Assembly (NCBI RefSeq): GCF_002934265.1
Contig: NZ_PTIX01000015.1
Location: 115,044 to 179,043 of the forward strand
Length of the DNA: 64,000 nucleotides
Reading direction: 5' to 3'
From: Actinokineospora auranticolor
GTDB lineage: Bacteria > Actinomycetota > Actinomycetes > Mycobacteriales > Pseudonocardiaceae
Position numbers and translations under genes: made by a program. The notes under the pieces are model-generated. The model saw only the letters and a list, made by a program, of their open reading frames with translations. It had not been told where the DNA came from and did not search any database. The first letter of the stretch is position 1. The number at the start of each line of letters is the position of its first letter. This document shows, one piece after another, positions 24,601 through 32,152 of this stretch.

Positions 24601-26315
24601 ACACGTGGTCGAACGTGCCGGACCGGGCGTTCAGCGAGCCGATGAAGCTGGCCCTGCCCGACGACAAGTGGTCGGTGGACGGGTCGGCGTTCTACTTCGG
24701 CGACAAGATGTGGTTCGTGTGGTCGGGGTGGGAGGGCGACACCAACGTCGAGCAGAACCTGTACCTCGCGGAGATGACCAGCCCGTCCAACGTCACCGGC
24801 AGGCGGTATCGGATCTCGCAGCCCCGCGAGCCGTGGGAGCGGATTACCGGCAACCCGTACATCAACGAGGCCCCGGCGCCGATCCGCGACCCGAACGGGC
24901 AGTTGCACATCGTGTACTCGGCCAACGGGTCGTGGACCGACCACTACTGCGTCGCGGACCTGCGGCTGCGCCGGGGCGGGGACCCGACGTACGTGTGGGA
25001 TTGGTACAAGTCCAACGGCTGCGAGTTCGGGTCCTACCGGGCCACGATCGCGAAGGGCTGGGACCCGACGCTCTACGTCGACGGCCCCGGCAGCCACAGC
25101 TTCGTGCTCGAGTACGGCGACATCTCGACCAGCCCGCCCGCCGGGCCCAGGTTCCCGCTGGTGTACCACGCCGTCCCCAAGGGCACGCCCTACAACTGGG
25201 CGAACCGGCACTGGTTCACCGGCACGTTCAGCTGGTGGGGCAACAGCACCTACAGCCGCCAGAACGTACCCGGTGACAACAGCGACACCGGGTACGGCCT
25301 CAAGTTCTTCGAGGACGAACCCACCACCGGCGCCCCGGGCCAGACCGCCATCCGCAACGCCGACCCCAGCGCGATCCGGGTCGGCGGCACCTACTACTCG
25401 GTGGAGTCCGAGGGCGGCGGCCTCTACGTCCGGCAGTCGTCCTCGCCCACCGGGCTCGGCGGCGCCGCGCGGAGCAGGATCTGGACCGACCCGGGGTTGG
25501 GCGAGGTGTGGGCGCCGGAACTGGTGGTCATCGGCGGCCGCTACTACGTGTACTTCTCCGCCGGGAGCGGCAACGCCCACCGGATGTACGTGATCAGCTC
25601 CGACCGGCCGACCACCGGCTACGGCGACCACCGGAAACTGGCGCTGCCCGACGACAAGTGGGCCGTGGACGGCACCGCGTTCACCTTCGACAACCAACTC
25701 TGGTTCGTGTGGTCCGGCTGGGAAGGCGACACGAACGTCGAGCAGAACCTGTACCTGGTCCGGATGAGCGATCCGACCACACCCACCGGCCCCCGTGCCC
25801 GGATCTCCCAACCCCGGGAGCCGTGGGAGCGGGTCGTCGGCAACCCGTACATCAACGAGGCACCCGCCCCGATCCGCGACCCCGACGGGCAACTGCACGT
25901 CGTGTACTCGGCCAACGGGTCCTGGAGCGACCAGTACTGCCTGGCCGACCTGCGGCTGCGCAAGGGCGGGGACCCCACCTACGTGTGGGACTGGTACAAG
26001 TCCAACGGCTGCCAGTTCGGCTCCAACCGCGACTCCATCATGGACGGCTGGGACCCCACGCTGTGGGTCAACGGGCCCGGCAGCAACAGCTTCGTCCTGG
26101 AGAACGGCGACATCGGCACCAGTCCACCCGCCGGACAGCCGTTCCCGATGATGTACCACGCGGTCCCCAAGGGCACGCCGTACTCGTGGGACAACCGGCT
26201 GTGGCACACCGGCACCTTCATGTGGTGGGGCAACAGCACCTACCGCCGCCAGAACGTGCCCGGCGACAACAGCAACACCGGGTACGGCGTGAAGTTCTTC
26301 GAGACGCCACCCTGA
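21690..26315 (+). CDS. Secreted CdtB-like DNase fused to degenerate SGNH and three GH43-like propellers
   Basis: A 1541-residue protein. An Arg-rich N terminus and hydrophobic stretch (PVAVGLALVLALTGVAV) form a signal peptide ending near ARARA. Residues about 58-310 match cytolethal distending toxin subunit B, a DNase I-fold nuclease: NNMQG at 63-67, LLQEVGS (E96), YNVYYAQ, VNIAIVTR, FTMHALSG (H199), GGDFN (D240, N242) and SSDH (D297, H298). Residues about 330-530 are SGNH-like (VGSQSAG, GLND, DGLSPNDAG) but lack the block-I Ser and the final His. Three repeats begin at 541, 883 and 1220. Each carries NADPS, a DKW-x-x-DG Asp and NEAP Glu, the three acids of GH43 five-bladed propellers. No Shine-Dalgarno is visible. 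Likely role: nuclease toxin targeted to arabinan- or galactan-type glycans. Confidence 0.85.
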   Translation: MSFPHIFRRARARRRRAARWRAREPVAVGLALVLALTGVAVPSVARARANDDSPLDRTTLITNNMQGRTSGGDAAGKWSLDVHAYARNARVVLLQEVGSGGPPGAGDGVDWWTPAPERRRYTHYEWRPGGDRDTTTYNVYYAQTQGGTNAPETDNQGRVNIAIVTRDQPNEARIVENPVAAGRNALGIRFGNHWYFTMHALSGTGNDVVPMLNRIEDRVRAWAAEAGLNPRDAQWTVGGDFNLDPDELRARGGYPSNAVIRNSGRATHLRGGELDYFVTTEINYTRVPDREDMRSSDHLAVRLGPLQAAAGSPPTATMRVNTTANLVHADKPPGAWIGTTLAGMLGALAILVSRKRDGQVELVGSQSAGNGLNYTGKPGDDTTRLVKRGEGDIPEYQPNVALVQAGLNDVLAGRQDGLAGRLGSLVAEARAVNPEIVVGLAELTPAADPQTQRRITEVNTAIRALVADEQRAGHKVLLVAMWEVTTGDLDSDGLSPNDAGARKIAAAFAGTVTDAQMRGWVVEPNNNRLDRLPEPTVGRTSIRNADPSVIRVGSTYYSVESSYGRIMVRSASSPEGLGDSLRSLVWADNGLGEIWAPELTRIGDRYYIYFSAGRGAAHRMYVIGSDAPDRDYGRERKLGLPDDKWAIDGAAFTFDNQLWFVWSGWEGDTNVEQNLYLARMNDPTTPTGARFRISQPREPWERVTGDPYINEAPEPIKDPNGRLHIVYSANGSWTDKYCLGDLRLKAGGNPEYVWDWYKSNGCVMGSDGASMMSGWTATANVNGPGHHSFVLENGDIGTSPPAGRKFPLVYHGVPKGMTYKWDNRVWYSGGFTWWNNIPYGRRNVPGDNVDTGYSLGFFEDANAPLPPPPVVRPPTTPGPPGQSIRNADPSVIRVGATYYSVESDGGNIYSRSAPDIHGLADAERRLIWSAPRNLPNLWAPKITRLNAALGTQVYAVYFASGDGQGGQRMYYTWSNVPDRAFSEPMKLALPDDKWSVDGSAFYFGDKMWFVWSGWEGDTNVEQNLYLAEMTSPSNVTGRRYRISQPREPWERITGNPYINEAPAPIRDPNGQLHIVYSANGSWTDHYCVADLRLRRGGDPTYVWDWYKSNGCEFGSYRATIAKGWDPTLYVDGPGSHSFVLEYGDISTSPPAGPRFPLVYHAVPKGTPYNWANRHWFTGTFSWWGNSTYSRQNVPGDNSDTGYGLKFFEDEPTTGAPGQTAIRNADPSAIRVGGTYYSVESEGGGLYVRQSSSPTGLGGAARSRIWTDPGLGEVWAPELVVIGGRYYVYFSAGSGNAHRMYVISSDRPTTGYGDHRKLALPDDKWAVDGTAFTFDNQLWFVWSGWEGDTNVEQNLYLVRMSDPTTPTGPRARISQPREPWERVVGNPYINEAPAPIRDPDGQLHVVYSANGSWSDQYCLADLRLRKGGDPTYVWDWYKSNGCQFGSNRDSIMDGWDPTLWVNGPGSNSFVLENGDIGTSPPAGQPFPMMYHAVPKGTPYSWDNRLWHTGTFMWWGNSTYRRQNVPGDNSNTGYGVKFFETPP
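23310..26312 (+). repeat. Three tandem about 1-kb repeats encoding GH43-like domains
   Basis: Unit starts at 23310, 24336 and 25347 (IRNADPS motif), spacing 342 and 337 codons. Long stretches are near identical at DNA level, for example around WFVWSGWEGDTNVEQNLYL and YSANGSW. Proline-rich linker only between units 1 and 2. Confidence 0.85.
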
Positions 26316-26332
26316 CCCGACCGGCCGTAGAA

Positions 26333-26363
26333 GGGGGCGCGCATCCACCGGGTGCGCGCCCCC
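26333..26363 (+). terminator. Terminator of the CdtB-GH43 gene
   Basis: An 11-bp perfect stem GGGGGCGCGCA / TGCGCGCCCCC with a 9-nt loop, 18 bp after the stop codon, followed by CTCACGTT. Confidence 0.8.
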
Positions 26364-26439
26364 CTCACGTTGGGGGGTGTCGCGCGACCGGGTTGTCGTT
26401 TACGCTGCCGCCGCAGGTCAGCGCAGCATAGGAGGGGAC

Positions 26440-26880
26440 GTGGGTTTCTCCGGTACTTACCGTTACGACGGCACCCGGTGGCACGAGTTGGAGGGGTGGA
26501 GCCAGGCTGAGCACCCCGGGCGGTGGTTGGCGGTCGTCATCTTCGACAGCGACCTCGCCGAGGTCCGGTACCAGCCCGCCGGGCCCGGTACCGGCTCCGC
26601 GTTCCTCGGCTACACCCCACGCGACTACTTCGGCGACGAGGACGCCTCCGCCCCCACCGACGTGCCCCGCGAGGCCGCGGGCCTGGCCGCGTGGTGGGCC
26701 GACGGCGACGACGCGGCCGACACCGACGGCAAGGCCGGGGAGATCGAGGGATTCCTCGCCGCCGACGACGCGCCGCACGTCCACCCGAAGACCGACGACG
26801 CCGACCTCTTCGTGGAGATCAAGGCCGCGCGTTTCCTCACCGCGCTCGGCCTGCCGCTGCCGCCCGCCCTGGCACGCTGA
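26440..26880 (+). CDS. Small hypothetical protein
   Basis: A 146-residue acidic protein beginning MGFSGTYRYDGTRWHELEGW at GTG 26440 directly after GGAGGGG. No signal peptide, membrane segment or cysteine. VAVVIFDSDLAEVRYQP-like strands and an Asp-rich C-terminal half (DGDDAADTDGKAGEI) are visible. I recognise no family. It follows the toxin terminator, so it is probably transcribed separately, and it converges with the next gene. Confidence 0.6.
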   Translation: MGFSGTYRYDGTRWHELEGWSQAEHPGRWLAVVIFDSDLAEVRYQPAGPGTGSAFLGYTPRDYFGDEDASAPTDVPREAAGLAAWWADGDDAADTDGKAGEIEGFLAADDAPHVHPKTDDADLFVEIKAARFLTALGLPLPPALAR

Positions 26881-26889
26881 GCGAACCGG

Positions 26890-27483
26890 TCAACCGTGCT
26901 CCTCGCCGACCGGCGCGGTGGCCACGGGGTCCTCGGCCGGTGCCGACGCGCCGAGGGTCTCGGCCAGGTCGGCGAAGCCCAGGTGCGCGAGCCGCGCGGC
27001 GAGGCGCCGGGCCTCGACCGGGTCGGTCCGGCCGAGGCCGTCGACGGTGATCAGCCGCTCGAGCACCTGGTGGACGATCGACAGGACCACATCGGGCAGG
27101 TCGGGGAAGGCGAACCGGTAGAACGGGTGCTCCACGACCGGGGCGACGGTCTCGACCACGACCGCGCGCAACTCCCGCGCCGTGGCGGACGCGGAGAGGC
27201 GGCCGGTGTCGCGCGCGGCGAAGACCTCTCGGAACACGCCGCGCAGGTGGCCGTACCGCTGCGGGAACACCCGGTTCAGGTAGAGCACCGGCAGCGACCG
27301 CAGCACCGCGTCCCGCAGCGGCCCCGGTTCGGGCCGCGGGGCCACCCCGGCCTCGTCGAGGACACCGCCGAGCCAGTCCGCGACGACCACGGCCAGCGCC
27401 ACGTCCTCGGGCCCCGTGAAATCGTGGACCGGATCCCGCCGCCATTCCCGGGAGAACGCCGCCTGGGCGGCGCGCCTGCTCAC
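26890..27483 (-). CDS. Hypothetical helical protein
   Basis: A 197-residue protein from GTG 27483. It is predominantly alpha-helical and Ala/Leu/Val-rich, with no membrane segment and no cysteines. Recognisable stretches such as FTGPEDVALAVVVADWLGG and PVLYLNRVFPQRYGHLRGVF do not point me to a named family. It ends 9 bp from the convergent gene at 26880. The following minus-strand gene upstream (27807) encodes a small secreted protein 63 bp away, so the two may be an operon. Confidence 0.55.
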   Translation of the reverse strand: MSRRAAQAAFSREWRRDPVHDFTGPEDVALAVVVADWLGGVLDEAGVAPRPEPGPLRDAVLRSLPVLYLNRVFPQRYGHLRGVFREVFAARDTGRLSASATARELRAVVVETVAPVVEHPFYRFAFPDLPDVVLSIVHQVLERLITVDGLGRTDPVEARRLAARLAHLGFADLAETLGASAPAEDPVATAPVGEEHG

Positions 27484-27546
27484 CGGCGGGCTCCCGAGTG
27501 GACGCGCCCCCGGTCCGGCGGCCGCGCCGGAGAGGGGCGACGCCCG

Positions 27547-27807
27547 TCAACGGATGTCGACACGGTTCCAGAAGTACCAGCCCGCGCCGCGACCGCGGTT
27601 GTCCGGGTCGGACGCGTAGTAGTGGCAGTCGTAGCTGTACCAGTAGGGCGGGTCCCACAGGCCGTCGGAGACGCTGTCGCAGTACTGCTGGTCGGCGTAG
27701 GCGCCCAGGTTGTAGGTGGCCCAGATGCCCGCGCTCGCCGGTGTGGCCCCGGCGATCGTCGCCGTCACGGCGGCGGCCGCGGCGGCCAAGGCCGCTATCT
27801 TCCCCAT
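27547..27807 (-). CDS. Small secreted Tyr/Trp/Asp-rich protein
   Basis: An 86-residue precursor; ATG 27807 is preceded by AAGGGGA. Signal peptide of about 26 residues (MGKIAALAAAAAAVTATIAG, then ATPASA). The mature part is about 60 residues with two Cys (probably one disulfide), many Tyr/Trp and an acidic centre (YCDSVSDGLWDPPYWYSYDC, DPDNRGRGAGW). This resembles small exported proteins of actinomycetes of unknown role. Lactococcin 972-like peptides were considered but the Cys count and motif do not fit. Confidence 0.65.
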   Translation of the reverse strand: MGKIAALAAAAAAVTATIAGATPASAGIWATYNLGAYADQQYCDSVSDGLWDPPYWYSYDCHYYASDPDNRGRGAGWYFWNRVDIR

Positions 27808-27987
27808 CGCTGTCCCCTTTCGACTTCCGGTGGGCGAACGATCACACGCCGGGTGCCCACCGGGCCATGATCGTCACTCCGGTGCAGCAACGCGTACCCG
27901 ACCGTCGGCCGCCGCACGGCCGCCGCGGTTGGGATGACCGGCCGCGGAACGGGGATATCGGGTTGGCGCCGGTGGGAGACTGCCGGG

Positions 27988-29883
27988 ATGGGGAAGCGGG
28001 CGTTCGACACGCGGTTGCTGGGGGAGCTGGCCGAGCGCGGCGTGCCCGAGGGGCGGGTGCTGCTGCTGCAAGGGGTGCTGGCCGGTGTGGACCCGGCGGC
28101 GGTGTTCTGCGGCCACGCCTCCGGGCTGGCCGGGCTGGTGACCGAACTGCCGCGGGTCGCGGCGGCGCTGGCGCACTACGAGGTCGAGCGGCAGCCGACG
28201 CCGCGGCAGCTCAACCGGTTGTGCGTCAACGCCGCCGAGCGGGTGCGGGCCGTGGTGGCGGCGTGGGGGTCCGAGCCGGTGCTGGTGGCCGCGCGCGAGG
28301 CGTTGGACGACGCGCGGCGGGCGATCGCCGCGGACGGGACCGGTGTGCGGGCGGGGGAGTTCGCGGCGCGGGTGGACGCGGCGGTGGCCGGGCTGCCGGG
28401 GCTGCTGCGGCGCCGGTTCACCCGCGCCTGGGCCGAGCGCGGCGGGGACCTGGTGGCCGACCAGGTGGCGTGCCTGCTCGCCGTGGCGGACCGCGACCCC
28501 GCGTTCGTCGTCCAGGACCTGGTCCGGGTCGCCGCCCGCCTCAAGTCTCACCGTGAAGTCGAGGTTGAGGGTGAGGCTGAAGTGGAGGGTGAGGTCGTGT
28601 GGTCGGCGCTGCTGCCCGACGCCACCGATCACCAGGTCGCGCTGGTGGTCCGCGGCACCGGCGCCCTGTCGGACCTGCCCGCGTTCGAACCCGACGCCCG
28701 CCAGTGGCCGCTGCGGGCCGCAGCCGACGCGCGTTGGGGCCCCACCACCGACCGGCTGCGGCACTTCGTCGCCGGACTCCCCCCGGGCGAGGGCACCCTG
28801 GTGACCCTGCGGGTGCGGGCCCGCGACCGGCCGTCGGCGGCCCGACTCGCCCGACGCCGACTCGTCGAGGCACTCGACCAGTACCACGCCGGCAACCGGC
28901 TCCTGGACCTGCGCCTGGACCCGGTCGCCCTGGTCGCCGAGGGACACCACACCTGGCAGGAGGCACCCGCGGTGCCCCGCCGCACCCGCGAGGCCCGCCC
29001 GCTGACCGTCACCGCCCTGCCCGACCGGGTGCGGCGCGCGCTGCGCATGGCCCGCGTGGCGTCCTCGACGGACTCTCCACACGCGACAGCGGCCCTGTCG
29101 TGGTCGGCGGTCGAGGCGTCCGGTGTGCAGAACCGCTCCCACCTCGCCGCCGCACTGTCATTGCAGTGCCTGCGCCAGGAACTCGTGCTGGCCCACCGCC
29201 GCCTCCGCTGGTCGCTGAGCGCCGCCGCCGCGCACCGGGCGTGGCTGGTGACGGTCGCGCGGTCCCACGTGGACCACACCCACCGCTCGGTCCGCCGCTG
29301 CCCGCCCGGCCACCCGCGCCTGGCCGCGCTGCGCCGCGAACTCGCCGACGCCGAGGCCGGACTCACCCGCGCGCTCGAGCCCGCCGCACGCCACCCCCAC
29401 GACGACGCCTCGCCCGGCGGGCTCGACGTCAACCGCTGGGCGTGGACGGTCTCCGACGTCCCGACCACCGACGAGCACGTCCTGCGCGCCCGCGAGGCCC
29501 TGGCCGCGCTGACCCCGCACCCGCTGGCCCGCCACGACCTGGCGCGGTGGCGCGCCCTGCTGGGCTCCCCCGAGGCCTGCGAACACCGGCTCACCGAACG
29601 CGGCGAACGGATGATCACCGTCCTCGACGGCCTCTACGCGACCCGGAACCTGACCCTGCACTCCGGGGTGTTCACCGGCTCCGGTGACGCCGTGCACGGC
29701 GCCGGGGCCCGCAAGCTCGCCGACGTCGTCCTGGAGATCCTGGGCAACTGGTACGGCCGCGGCGGCACCGGCACCCCGGAGGAGGTCATCGCCGAACTGG
29801 GCCGCCGCAGGCGCGCGATCGCCGGCGTGCTGCCGGTGACCCTGGACTTCGCCGCCCTCACCGGCCCGGACTTCCGCGGGTGA
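27988..29883 (+). CDS. Large protein with C-terminal HEPN-type RNxxxH motif
   Basis: A 631-residue protein from ATG 27988 (GGTGGGAGAC upstream). The first about 350 residues are helical and unrecognised, interrupted by an acidic repeat (EVEVEGEAEVEGE). The C-terminal 250 residues are helical and end with LYATRNLTLHSGVF, in which R553-N-x3-H558 is the catalytic signature of HEPN ribonucleases, in the context seen in ApeA-like HEPN proteins. HEPN proteins commonly cleave RNA in toxin-antitoxin and anti-phage systems. The gene stands alone on its strand and converges (4-bp gap) on a CoiA-like nuclease gene. A defence role is inference. Confidence 0.6.
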   Translation: MGKRAFDTRLLGELAERGVPEGRVLLLQGVLAGVDPAAVFCGHASGLAGLVTELPRVAAALAHYEVERQPTPRQLNRLCVNAAERVRAVVAAWGSEPVLVAAREALDDARRAIAADGTGVRAGEFAARVDAAVAGLPGLLRRRFTRAWAERGGDLVADQVACLLAVADRDPAFVVQDLVRVAARLKSHREVEVEGEAEVEGEVVWSALLPDATDHQVALVVRGTGALSDLPAFEPDARQWPLRAAADARWGPTTDRLRHFVAGLPPGEGTLVTLRVRARDRPSAARLARRRLVEALDQYHAGNRLLDLRLDPVALVAEGHHTWQEAPAVPRRTREARPLTVTALPDRVRRALRMARVASSTDSPHATAALSWSAVEASGVQNRSHLAAALSLQCLRQELVLAHRRLRWSLSAAAAHRAWLVTVARSHVDHTHRSVRRCPPGHPRLAALRRELADAEAGLTRALEPAARHPHDDASPGGLDVNRWAWTVSDVPTTDEHVLRAREALAALTPHPLARHDLARWRALLGSPEACEHRLTERGERMITVLDGLYATRNLTLHSGVFTGSGDAVHGAGARKLADVVLEILGNWYGRGGTGTPEEVIAELGRRRRAIAGVLPVTLDFAALTGPDFRG

Positions 29884-29887
29884 GCGG

Positions 29888-30868
29888 TCAGTACGGGTAG
29901 TCCTGCGTCATCGGCAGCGGACGGCAGCCCTGGCAGGCGTTGCGGCCCGGTCGCAGCAACCCCAGCCGCTGCCCGCACCGGGTGCAGTGCAGGGGCGCGG
30001 GACCGGTGTCGGTGAGCACCGTGTCCGGGGCGTAGGCGCCGGGCTCGCCGGTCAGCTCCTCGAACACCCGACGGCTTCGCGGCGGCACCAGGTAGACGTA
30101 GCCGTGCTGCTCGACGAGCGGTTCCAGCTCCCCGGCCGGGACCATGGCGGCCACGTCGTCGATGGTCAGCCCGCGCAGGGGCACGGGTTTGGGGTGGTAG
30201 CGGCCGCAGGGCCCGCGGTGGGACTCCGGGCAGCGGCCGAAGTCGTCGTAGGCGCAGCGGGCCGCGGTGATCGTGCGCAGACCTGTCGCGGTCGCCGAGC
30301 GGCGGGAGGGCAGGTCGTCCCAGCTGACCCGGTTGCAGCCGACCGAGGGGACGTGGTGGAACCAGGCCGGGGTGTGGTCGGCGTCGGCGAACCACACCGG
30401 CAGCCACCCCGACCGGTAGGACGCGGTCGCGTCGGCGGTGGCCTCGGCCGCGGTGACGTCGGTGCGGCGCAGCTCCACACCGGTGCCGCGCGGCCCGGCG
30501 ATGGCGACGTCGAGGATCGTGTCGGCGGGGGTGCGGACCTCGCGCGCGGTGGGCAGCCCGGCCTCGTCGGCGGCGCGGGTCCAGTAGTCCTGCTGGCGCC
30601 GGTGGTGCTCGCCGCGCGCGCTGACCGGGTGCCCGGGCTCGTGGGTGCGGTGGTCGAAGTGCACGGCGCGGTGCCCGCCGACGTGGTCCTGGACGTAGAG
30701 CTCGCCGTCGCCGGTGCGGTCGCCGGGCAGGCACAGCAGGACCCGGTCGCCGCGGCGCAGCTGCCGGGCCAGGCCGGTGACCAGGCGGAAGTCGTCGCCG
30801 CCGAGGCGGGCGAGGTCCAGGACGCGGTCGGGCCCGGCGGGGTCGGGTCGGTAGCGGACATAGGTCAC
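29888..30868 (-). CDS. CoiA-like PD-(D/E)xK nuclease with C-terminal zinc ribbon
   Basis: A 326-residue protein; GTG 30868 was chosen because GGGGAGG precedes it, and a frame from 30895 would have the site inside the ORF. After an N-terminal strand-rich part, HHRRQQDYWTRAADEAGLPTAREV leads into ILDVAI (D120) and VELRR (E132, R134). This matches the D-x(n)-E-x-K/R core of CoiA-type restriction-fold nucleases, with SYRSGWLPVWFADAD following as in that family. C-terminal CTRCG and CQGC pairs form a zinc ribbon. A middle CPESHRGPCGRYHP segment may bind a second metal. Possible roles are DNA uptake or foreign-DNA processing. Confidence 0.65.
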   Translation of the reverse strand: MTYVRYRPDPAGPDRVLDLARLGGDDFRLVTGLARQLRRGDRVLLCLPGDRTGDGELYVQDHVGGHRAVHFDHRTHEPGHPVSARGEHHRRQQDYWTRAADEAGLPTAREVRTPADTILDVAIAGPRGTGVELRRTDVTAAEATADATASYRSGWLPVWFADADHTPAWFHHVPSVGCNRVSWDDLPSRRSATATGLRTITAARCAYDDFGRCPESHRGPCGRYHPKPVPLRGLTIDDVAAMVPAGELEPLVEQHGYVYLVPPRSRRVFEELTGEPGAYAPDTVLTDTGPAPLHCTRCGQRLGLLRPGRNACQGCRPLPMTQDYPY

Positions 30869-31047
30869 CTGCCGTTGCACCTCCCCGCCTCGCAAGATGT
30901 GCGTCTACCAGCGATTCTACGGGCGGCGCCGCCCCGGCGGCGGGGCCGGAGGAGGTATCTCGTGCGCTGTTCGGCGGCACCGGATGCGTTCACCGCTCGG
31001 CACACTGGGCACGGCGAACGGCGAGACGTCACAAGAGGGGGACGCAC

Positions 31048-31281
31048 GTGCGGGACGCGCACCCGGTGGTTGTGATGATCGTGAACGTGCTCAGCGTGCT
31101 GCTGGGCGTGAGCGGGGTGGTCTGGGGCATCTGGATGTGGGTGGCGACCGAGCAGCGGTGGTGGGAATGCCTGCTCGTCATCTTCGTGGGGTGGTGGACG
31201 ACGACCGTGCCCGCCGTCCTGCGCGCGGGCCGGGAGGCGCCGCCGTCGGTGGGCGGGGACCCGGGGCACGACCACCTCTGA
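31048..31281 (+). CDS. Small membrane protein
   Basis: A 77-residue protein from GTG 31048 after AGAGGGGGA. Two hydrophobic segments (VVVMIVNVLSVLLGVSGVVW and ECLLVIFVGWWTTTVPAVL) predict two membrane helices with a short Trp-rich connection. The C-terminal tail is polar and ends HDHL. Function unknown. It precedes the DUF3097 gene by 50 bp on the same strand. Confidence 0.55.
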   Translation: MRDAHPVVVMIVNVLSVLLGVSGVVWGIWMWVATEQRWWECLLVIFVGWWTTTVPAVLRAGREAPPSVGGDPGHDHL

Positions 31282-31331
31282 CCGGCGTGGCCTCCACGGC
31301 GCGGGCGGGGCCGGTCGCTAGCGTGTCGGCC

Positions 31332-32144
31332 GTGCGCTCCCACGACTACGGCGACATCCTCGCCGGCAAGCCCCGCAAGTCGATCCCCGAGGTCGTGGCC
31401 GAGCCCGGGCTGGTGGTGGAGGACCCGGCGAGCGGGTTCTGCGGCGCGGTGGTGCGCTTCGAGCTGGGCAACGTCGTGCTGGAGGACCGGCACGGTCGCC
31501 ACCGGCTGTTCCCGTTGAAGCCCGCCGGTTTCCTCGTCGACGGCACACCGGTCACCCTCCTCCGCCCGGCTCCCGGGAAGACGGCGGCGGCGCCCGCCCG
31601 GTCGGCGTCGGGGTCCACGCGGGTGGCGGGGCTGCGTGCGCGCACCGCTCGGGAGAGCCGCATCTGGGTGGAGGGCGTGCACGACGCCGAGCTGGTGGAG
31701 CTGGTGTGGGGCCATGACCTGCGCGTCGAGGGGGTCGTGGTCGAGCCGCTCGACGGGGTGGACAACCTGCCCGAGCGGGTCGCGGAGTTCGGGACCGGCC
31801 CGGGCAGGCGCCTGGGGGTGCTGGTCGACCACCTGGTGGCGGGCAGCAAGGAGTCCCGGATCGTCGACGGGCTGCGCGACGGGAACGTGCTGGTGACCGG
31901 CCACCCGTACGTGGACGTGTGGGAGGCGGTGAAGCCGTCGGTGCTGGGGATCGCGGCGTGGCCGCGGGTGCCGCGCGGCGTGGAGTGGAAGCAGGGCGTG
32001 TGCGCGGCGCTGGGCTGGGGCGAACCCGCGGACGGGTGGCGTCGGGTCCGCGCCGCGGTGCGCGGTTTCCGCGACCTGGAGCCGCCGCTGGTCGGCGCGG
32101 TCGAGCGGTTGATCGACTTCGTCACCGAACCGGCCGAGGACTAG
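31332..32144 (+). CDS. DUF3097 family protein
   Basis: A 270-residue protein. The start GTG 31332 gives MRSHDYGDIL, the usual N terminus of the family. The diagnostic stretch RIWVEGVHDAELVELVWGHDLRVEGVVVEPLDGVDNL resembles a TOPRIM-like core (E-G-x-x-D-A-E and later LVDHLV and VTGHPYVDVW), and the C-terminal GVEWKQGVC is conserved. Actinobacterial DUF3097 is widespread and of unknown function; a nuclease or primase-like TOPRIM role is a guess from the fold. Length is normal. It converges on the DinB gene with an 8-bp gap. Confidence 0.8.
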   Translation: MRSHDYGDILAGKPRKSIPEVVAEPGLVVEDPASGFCGAVVRFELGNVVLEDRHGRHRLFPLKPAGFLVDGTPVTLLRPAPGKTAAAPARSASGSTRVAGLRARTARESRIWVEGVHDAELVELVWGHDLRVEGVVVEPLDGVDNLPERVAEFGTGPGRRLGVLVDHLVAGSKESRIVDGLRDGNVLVTGHPYVDVWEAVKPSVLGIAAWPRVPRGVEWKQGVCAALGWGEPADGWRRVRAAVRGFRDLEPPLVGAVERLIDFVTEPAED

Positions 32145-32152
32145 GCGCCGGG

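Noticed and set aside
23310..26312. CRISPR-like or satellite repeat array
   Set aside because: The repeats are about 1 kb, in frame and encode GH43-like domains, so they are domain duplications.
21693..26348. A 1551-codon open frame antisense to the CdtB-GH43 gene
   Set aside because: It mirrors the GC-rich sense gene codon by codon, has Arg/Val/Pro-biased composition and no recognisable domain; the sense frame carries all motifs.
27547..27807. Lactococcin 972-type bacteriocin
   Set aside because: Size and signal peptide fit, but the characteristic Cys-free beta-sandwich motif is missing and two Cys are present.
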